This document shows, one piece after another, positions 59,779 through 64,000 of a stretch of DNA of 64,000 nucleotides. The stretch spans positions 32,756 to 96,755 of the forward strand of contig JBMOPD010000007.1 of NCBI GenBank assembly GCA_049323615.1. Direction: 5' to 3'. The notes beneath the pieces were generated by a model. It searched no databases and had not been told where the DNA came from. It was given only the letters and a program-made list of their open reading frames with translations. Both the position numbers and the translations under genes were made by a program. Position 1 is the stretch's first letter. Every line of letters starts with the position of its first letter. Source of the DNA: JBMOPD01 sp049323615. Lineage in GTDB: Bacteria > Bacillota > Desulfotomaculia > Desulfotomaculales > Desulfocucumaceae.

Positions 59779-62421
59779 ATGCATAATTTTACCGAGTACG
59801 TCAACCCCCACCTGGGAAAACTCCTTGAGCAGGTGCGGATGGACAAGGTGTTTACCCGCGGGGAAGGCCACTATCTATATGACGCCGGGGGCAAGCGCTA
59901 CCTGGATTTTATAGCCGCCTACGGGGCCCTGCCCTTTGGCTTCAATCCCCCGGAGATCTGGCAGGCCCTGGAAGAGGTCCGCGCAAGCGCCCAGCCCAGC
60001 TTTATCCAGCCATCGGCCCTGGAGGCCGCCGGGGAACTGGCCCGGTGTTTAATCGAACTGGCGCCGGGCAACCTCAAGTATGTAACCTTCACCAACAGCG
60101 GCGCCGAGGCGGTGGAGGCCGCCATTAAGATGGCCCGCTCTGCCACCGGCAGGCCGGGCATTCTCAGCGCCACCAACAGCTTTCACGGCAAAACCCTGGG
60201 CGCCCTTTCGGCCACCGGCAGGGAATACTACCAGACACCTTTTGGAGCGCCGGTGGAAGGCTTTAAATCCATTCCCTACGGCGATATCGAGTCGCTGCGG
60301 GAGGAACTGGAAGCCAACGGCTCTGACTACGCCGCCTTTATAGTGGAGCCCATCCAGGGCGAGGGGGGTATAGTAGTGCCCCCGCCCGGTTACCTTAAAC
60401 AGGCCGTGGAGCTGTGCCGCCAGCACGGCCTCCTGTTTATAGCGGATGAGATCCAGACCGGCCTGGGCCGCACCGGCAGACTCTTCGCCTGCGAGGAGGA
60501 GGGAATCGGACCGGACTTGCTGCTGCTGGCCAAGGCCCTGGGCGGGGGACTTTTCCCCATAGGCGCCTGCCTCAGTACCGCCGCCGCCTATACCAAGGAT
60601 TTCGGGGACCGGCACTCCTCCACCTTCGCCGCCAACACCCTGGGCTGCCGGGTGGGCCTCAAGGTGCTGGAAATACTGACCAGGGACAACCGGGCCCTCA
60701 TCCGCCGGGTACATAAAAACGGGCAGCTCCTGTTTCAGGCGCTGGTCAAACTACAGCACCGCTTTCCCCGGGTGCTGAAGGGAGTGCGTGGCAGGGGGTA
60801 CATGCTGGGCCTGGAGTTTGAAATGTCCCGGTCCGACTTCCCCGACTGCTTTTTAAGTGTATTGTCCGAACAGGACAACCTCACCCCGCTGATTTCCAGT
60901 TACCTCTTAAATGTGGAGGGGCTGAGGGTGGCCCCCACCCTGAACGGCAACAAGGTGATCCGGCTGGAACCGCCGCTGACCATGACCTGGGAGGAATGCC
61001 AGTCGGCCCTTAAATCCCTGGAAGGGGTCTTGACGGTGCTGGATGCCGGCAGCACCCTGGGCATCTTCAGCCCCATCCTGGACCTTGACGACGACCATCA
61101 GTTAGACTGCCCGCCCAAAGTTGAAATACATCCCTGGGACCTCTACCTGCCCTCGGGGGACCCCCGGGAAGGCCGCTTTGCCTTCCTGATACATCCCCTG
61201 GACCTGGAAAACTTCCAGCAGTTCGATGCCAGCCTGTCCGCCCTGTCCCCCGAAAAGCTGCAGCAGCTGGTGGACCTGGGCAGCGAAATTATAGAGCCCT
61301 TTGTCATCGGCCGGACGGTAATTGAATCCAAAGCAGGCTACCGGGCCTACGGAGAGTTTATAACTCTGCCCTTCACCGCCAGGCAGATGCTGAAGATCAC
61401 CCCGGAAGTGATTATAAAAGAACTGGAAAAGGCCCTCCGGCTGGCCCTGGAACGGGGAGCCCGGCTGGTGGGACTGGGAGCCTACACCTCGGTGGTATCC
61501 CGGAGCGGAACCCTTCTCCAGGGACGATTCCTGCCCCTGACCACCGGCAACAGCTATACGGTGGTAGCCGGGTCCGAAGCGGTCAAGCTGGCCGCCCGGC
61601 GGCTCTCCCTGAAACTTGGACAAAGCACCGCGGCTGTGGTGGGCGCCACCGGTTCCATCGGGCGCTCCCTGGCCATCCTGCTTGCCGAGGAAATGCAGCG
61701 GATAATACTTGTGGGCAACGCCCGCCATCCCCAGGCCAGCTCCCGCCGCCTGCGGCGGGTGGGGGCCGATATGTGCCTGCACATGGCCAAACTGCTCAAA
61801 GGCGGCTGGGCGCCGCCCGCCGCCAGCATGGGGGAATACCTCCTGCGGCTGAACCTGCCGGCCCTGGAGGCGTCCCCGGACCATTGGCTGGCGGTGGCCG
61901 AAGAACTGGAAAGGGAGGGACACCTGGTAATCACCACCGACCTCGGCAACGCCCTCCCCCAGGCCGAGGTGGTAATTACCGCCACCAGCAGCCCCGATGA
62001 ACTGATTAACCCCGGCTGGGTAGCCCCGGGAGCCATAATCTGCGACATCTCCAGGCCCCCCAACGTGCGCCCGGCGCTTCGGCAGCTGCGGCCGGACGTA
62101 CTGGTTATCGACGGGGGGGTGGTGGCGGTGCCCGGACGCCCTTCACTGGGATGGGACTTCGGCTTTGAGCCCGGACTGGCCTACGCCTGTATGGCCGAAA
62201 CCATGATGCTGGCCCTGGAGCACCATTACACCGACATGAGCCTGGGACCCTACCTGTCTCTGGACAATATGATCTACCTGCGCCAGCTGGCCGACAGGCA
62301 CGGTTTTGAACTGGCCCAGTTGCGCAGCTTTGACCGGCCCCTGAGAGACGAAGACTGGCAGCATGTGGTCAAAGCCCGCTCCCGGGCAACCGCCCCCTTA
62401 AGGTACGGGTCCATAAGTTAA
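59779..62421 (+). CDS. Fusion of class III aminotransferase and acyl-ACP reductase (AAR)-like domain
   Basis: An 880-residue protein (ATG 59779; GTG three bases earlier possible). Residues 1-425 are a class III PLP aminotransferase: SGAEAVEAAIKMAR, Asp223 in FIADEIQTGLGRTG and the PLP Lys252 in LLAKALGGG. Residues ~455-880 match cyanobacterial long-chain acyl-ACP reductase: FAFLIHPLDL, LGAYTSVVSRSG, LTTGNSYT, the Rossmann motif VVGATGSIG (about 620-628), ICDISRPPNV, DGGVV and ACMAETMMLALEHHYT, in the same order. Reduction of an acyl thioester to an aldehyde followed by transamination to a primary amine, as in PigE-like systems, is the natural reading. Whether the AAR catalytic Cys is conserved is unclear: a Cys lies in ICDIS, a few positions from the expected place. 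Confidence 0.87.
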   Translation: MHNFTEYVNPHLGKLLEQVRMDKVFTRGEGHYLYDAGGKRYLDFIAAYGALPFGFNPPEIWQALEEVRASAQPSFIQPSALEAAGELARCLIELAPGNLKYVTFTNSGAEAVEAAIKMARSATGRPGILSATNSFHGKTLGALSATGREYYQTPFGAPVEGFKSIPYGDIESLREELEANGSDYAAFIVEPIQGEGGIVVPPPGYLKQAVELCRQHGLLFIADEIQTGLGRTGRLFACEEEGIGPDLLLLAKALGGGLFPIGACLSTAAAYTKDFGDRHSSTFAANTLGCRVGLKVLEILTRDNRALIRRVHKNGQLLFQALVKLQHRFPRVLKGVRGRGYMLGLEFEMSRSDFPDCFLSVLSEQDNLTPLISSYLLNVEGLRVAPTLNGNKVIRLEPPLTMTWEECQSALKSLEGVLTVLDAGSTLGIFSPILDLDDDHQLDCPPKVEIHPWDLYLPSGDPREGRFAFLIHPLDLENFQQFDASLSALSPEKLQQLVDLGSEIIEPFVIGRTVIESKAGYRAYGEFITLPFTARQMLKITPEVIIKELEKALRLALERGARLVGLGAYTSVVSRSGTLLQGRFLPLTTGNSYTVVAGSEAVKLAARRLSLKLGQSTAAVVGATGSIGRSLAILLAEEMQRIILVGNARHPQASSRRLRRVGADMCLHMAKLLKGGWAPPAASMGEYLLRLNLPALEASPDHWLAVAEELEREGHLVITTDLGNALPQAEVVITATSSPDELINPGWVAPGAIICDISRPPNVRPALRQLRPDVLVIDGGVVAVPGRPSLGWDFGFEPGLAYACMAETMMLALEHHYTDMSLGPYLSLDNMIYLRQLADRHGFELAQLRSFDRPLRDEDWQHVVKARSRATAPLRYGSIS

Positions 62422-62436
62422 TAAAAGCGGCTTTAA

Positions 62437-62472
62437 AAAGGAAAACCTCCACCCGGAGGCTTTCCTTTTTTT
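62437..62472 (+). terminator. Intrinsic terminator after the aminotransferase-AAR gene
   Basis: AAAGGAAAACCTCC pairs with GGAGGCTTTCCTTT (one A-C mismatch) over a 4-base loop, followed by TTTT. It lies 16 bp after the stop codon. Confidence 0.85.
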
Positions 62473-62528
62473 ACTGATACAAAAGACAATGCCACAGTAT
62501 AAAAAAGAAAACAGGCTTTCGCCTAAAC

Positions 62529-62603
62529 CATTCTGGATTCTGGATTCTGAATTCTGGATTCCCGCCGCTGGAACAGCGGCGCCGCCCGCAGGGCGGCTTT
62601 TTA
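62529..62603. repeat. ATTCTGG repeat and double hairpin in the gap before the coiled-coil gene
   Basis: Four ATTCTGG/ATTCTGA units (62529-62560) are followed by CGCCGCTG-GAA-CAGCGGCG (62563-62581) and GCCGCCC-GCA-GGGCGGC with TTTTTA (62581-62603). The second hairpin is terminator-like on the plus strand. Confidence 0.65.
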
Positions 62604-62617
62604 TTATAAACCGTTGC

Positions 62618-62926
62618 TTACCTTGCGGCGCGCTCGTGCCTGCAGGTGAAGGCAAGTTCCCTTGAAGCGCTGGCCAGCTCCTTCTTGACCCTTTTTTCCG
62701 CCTGCTTCAGTCCCAGCAGCAGTTGCTCCTGATTTTTATCAAATTCGTTTCTTACCTGGGGGGAAGGATTGCCGGCGGCAAAACCCCTGGTTACGTGTTC
62801 CCGGCAGTATGTCAGCCCCAACTTTGCCGAATATATGTACCGCCTTATGATAACCAGTTCGGTAATCAGCTTGTCAATGTCGGCCAGTTGCTTTTTGATT
62901 TTGTAATCCACCAGTTCCGAAACCAT
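62618..62926 (-). CDS. Small helical coiled-coil protein, unknown
   Basis: A 102-residue protein from ATG 62926 (GGGGGAAG upstream). It is nearly all helix with heptad-like patterning (LADIDKLITELVIIRRYIY and QLLLGLKQAEKRVKKELA), basic at the C-terminus, with two cysteines (YCREH, FTCRH). No signal peptide or membrane helix. I do not recognise the family. Confidence 0.6.
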   Translation of the reverse strand: MVSELVDYKIKKQLADIDKLITELVIIRRYIYSAKLGLTYCREHVTRGFAAGNPSPQVRNEFDKNQEQLLLGLKQAEKRVKKELASASRELAFTCRHERAAR

Positions 62927-63020
62927 AACTTCCCCCGCAACAAAAATCACTTACCATATATTTTCGTAAATTAATCCCCGATCTTCAATGGTAATTAATT
63001 ACATTGCCCGGATAAAAACA

Positions 63021-63047
63021 AAAACCTGCCGTTAAAAGACAGGTTTT
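63021..63047 (-). terminator. Terminator of the rplU-rpmA operon
   Basis: AAAACCTG/CAGGTTTT (63021-63028/63040-63047) with an 11-base loop; on the minus strand it is followed by TGTTTTT. It starts 6 bp beyond the rpmA stop codon. Confidence 0.8.
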
Positions 63048-63052
63048 TTAAA

Positions 63053-63325
63053 TTAGACTGAGACAACCTCAGTCCTGGGCAGTACACTTACTTCTTTTTT
63101 ATCGTTGCCCCTGGTTTTAAATTGAACCACTCCGTCTATTTTGGCAAACAGGGTATCATCCCCGCCCTTGCCGACATTGCGGCCCGGGTTGATCCTGGTT
63201 CCCCGCTGACGTACTATAATGGAACCGGCTGTCACAAACTGCCCGTCGGAGCTTTTTATGCCCAGCATTTTCGGCCTGGAATCGCGGCCGTTCCTGGAAC
63301 TTCCAACACCCTTCTTATGTGCCAT
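63053..63325 (-). CDS. rpmA: 50S ribosomal protein L27
   Basis: A 90-residue L27 with MAHKKGVGSSRNGRDS, GSIIVRQRGT and NVGKGGDDTLFAKIDG, all family signatures; its N-terminus reaches the peptidyl transferase centre. Many Firmicutes make L27 with a cleavable ~9-residue leader removed by the protease Prp, encoded between rplU and rpmA. Here the protein starts directly at MAHKKG and there is only a 41-bp gap to rplU, so neither leader nor prp gene is present. Confidence 0.97.
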   Translation of the reverse strand: MAHKKGVGSSRNGRDSRPKMLGIKSSDGQFVTAGSIIVRQRGTRINPGRNVGKGGDDTLFAKIDGVVQFKTRGNDKKEVSVLPRTEVVSV

Positions 63326-63366
63326 GTTTTATTCACCTCCGTAAAAACATCTCCGGCAGCCAGGTA

Positions 63367-63678
63367 TTATGCTTCGATTTTTTCCACCGTCACCTGGGAA
63401 AAAGGCTGGCGGTGGCCGGCTTTACGCCGGTAATTTTTCTTGGCCTTGTACTTGAAAACAATTACCTTGGCACCCCTGCCGTGGCGCACCACCTTCAGGG
63501 TAACCCTGGCCCCCTCCACCGTGGGTGTGCCAACCTTCAGCCGTCCGTCCTTCTCCACTGCCAACACCCTGTCGACTTCCACGGTTTCGCCGGGATCTTT
63601 ATGAAGCAGTTCCACATAAAGGGTATCTCCTTCCTGCACCTTATACTGCTTCCCACCCGTTTCAATAAGCGCGTACAT
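63367..63678 (-). CDS. rplU: 50S ribosomal protein L21
   Basis: A 103-residue L21 beginning MYALIETGGKQYKVQEGDTLYVE and ending KAKKNYRRKAGHRQPFSQVTVEKI, the standard family sequence. It binds 23S rRNA in the large subunit. First gene of the rplU-rpmA operon, preceded by a 150-nt leader and a sigma-A promoter. Confidence 0.98.
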   Translation of the reverse strand: MYALIETGGKQYKVQEGDTLYVELLHKDPGETVEVDRVLAVEKDGRLKVGTPTVEGARVTLKVVRHGRGAKVIVFKYKAKKNYRRKAGHRQPFSQVTVEKIEA

Positions 63679-63829
63679 GCTATACCTCCCCCATGTTTAG
63701 GACTCGCCGGGAACCAGGTACGACGGGCTGTGATAAACTTATCTGACAGCCCTTCCCGGGTCGTTACAACCCTTCGGCCGGTTTTGGAAACCCGCCCCGG
63801 GCGGTGGCTAATTGGACCTACAATTTTAT
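63679..63829 (-). promoter_or_regulatory. Structured 5' leader of rplU (L21-leader-like)
   Basis: The ~150-nt leader holds a hairpin GGGCTGT/ACAGCCC (63725-63731/63746-63752) extended inward by GATAA/TTATC, and a GC-rich stem CCGCCC/GGGCGG nearer the promoter. Firmicute rplU genes often have an autoregulatory L21 leader; identity with that class is an inference from position. Confidence 0.5.
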
Positions 63830-63857
63830 ATAGTAACATAACACCTGCATTTGTCAA
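63830..63857 (-). promoter_or_regulatory. Sigma-A promoter of rplU-rpmA
   Basis: On the minus strand TTGACA (63852-63857), 16 bp, TACTAT (63830-63835). Confidence 0.75.
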
Positions 63858-63908
63858 GCGGAGACGGCCAGAAAGGTGCACGACAAAATTGTGAGGAGGC
63901 AAAAATAT

Positions 63909-63959
63909 TTGACAAAGAACAATGCCTCGTGCTACAATCTGGTTGTATAGCATACAACC
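63909..63959 (+). promoter_or_regulatory. Sigma-A promoter with a perfect 8-3-8 operator (GntR/FadR-like)
   Basis: TTGACA (63909-63914), 18 bp, TACAAT (63933-63938) is followed directly by the perfect palindrome GGTTGTAT-AGC-ATACAACC (63941-63959) at the expected start of transcription. The TTGTAT/ATACAA arms resemble GntR-family (FadR subfamily) operators. A bound repressor would block initiation. Confidence 0.8.
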
Positions 63960-63977
63960 AGGAGGAGGGTATGCCGC

Positions 63978-64000
63978 ATGGAAACCAGCCGTGGCTTGTT
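63978..64000 (+). CDS. Start of a gene behind the operator (cut by window end)
   Basis: ATG at 63978 (METSRGL) follows GGAGGAGGG at a normal distance; another ATG at 63971 is too close to that site. Only seven codons are visible. Given the autoregulatory-looking palindrome, a GntR-type regulator is possible but unproven. Confidence 0.4.

Overview
The window looks like a chromosomal segment of an anaerobic, spore-former-type Firmicute of the Peptococcaceae kind (Pelotomaculum/Desulfotomaculum-like). That is an inference from strong GGAGG ribosome binding sites with many TTG and GTG starts, sigma-A promoters of TTGACA-N17-TATACT type, UbiD/UbiX-based aromatic metabolism, an ADP-forming acyl-CoA synthetase, and stacked AMP-forming acyl-CoA ligases. 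The first ~4 kb is clearly more AT-rich than the rest and looks acquired. No rRNA, tRNA, CRISPR array or intact transposase was found.

Layout. (1) 1-4100: a truncated sigma-54 activator, three GTTGC-N6-GCAAC sites, a perfect -24/-12 promoter, then a small membrane protein, a sodium:solute symporter and a nitrilase: a nitrile uptake and hydrolysis unit. (2) 4.2-7 kb: a DoxX-like protein and a NarL-type two-component pair. (3) 7.2-15 kb: two efflux operons (MFP-RND and MFP-miniMFP-MFS) with near-identical promoters. (4) 15.3-18.5 kb: ADP-forming acyl-CoA synthetase with a P-loop/DRTGG partner. (5) 18.7-21.5 kb: a small unknown protein, a free-standing archaeal-type ThrRS editing domain, a TtcA-like tRNA thiolase and an HDAC-family protein. 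(6) 21.8-32.8 kb: UbiX, acyl-CoA ligase, UPF0261, UbiD, and two proteins matching the split PEP-synthase architecture of phenylphosphate synthase, headed by a regulator that couples a phenol-sensor type XylR_N/V4R domain to a PucR-type HTH. This is best read as a phenol (or related aromatic) phosphorylation-carboxylation-CoA ligation cluster. (7) 32.9-41.9 kb: a frameshifted GalT-like gene, a holin-like membrane protein, a fusion of a class III nucleotide cyclase with a CD-NTase-like domain behind a promoter-terminator leader, an OmpR-type two-component system, HtrA and a Na/Pi cotransporter. (8) 42-57.5 kb: a 13-gene minus-strand operon for branched acyl-CoA or acyclic-terpene-like catabolism (enoyl-CoA hydratase, two acyl-CoA dehydrogenases, MaoC, split AtuA, biotin-dependent carboxylase with two carboxyltransferases, three acyl-CoA ligases), with a divergent TetR gene and decayed gene fragments. 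(9) 58.4-62.5 kb: a ~585-nt structured RNA candidate with its own promoter and terminator, then an HTH protein and a large aminotransferase-acyl-ACP-reductase fusion. (10) 62.6-64 kb: a small coiled-coil protein, rpmA, rplU and the start of a gene behind a GntR-like operator.

The strongest leads for something new are the cyclase/CD-NTase fusion, the aminotransferase-AAR fusion, the large RNA and the XylR_N-GAF-PucR regulator. A family of ATTCTGG/GGAGACA short repeats sits in several intergenic gaps, and in one place supplies the C-terminus of a gene (ubiX).
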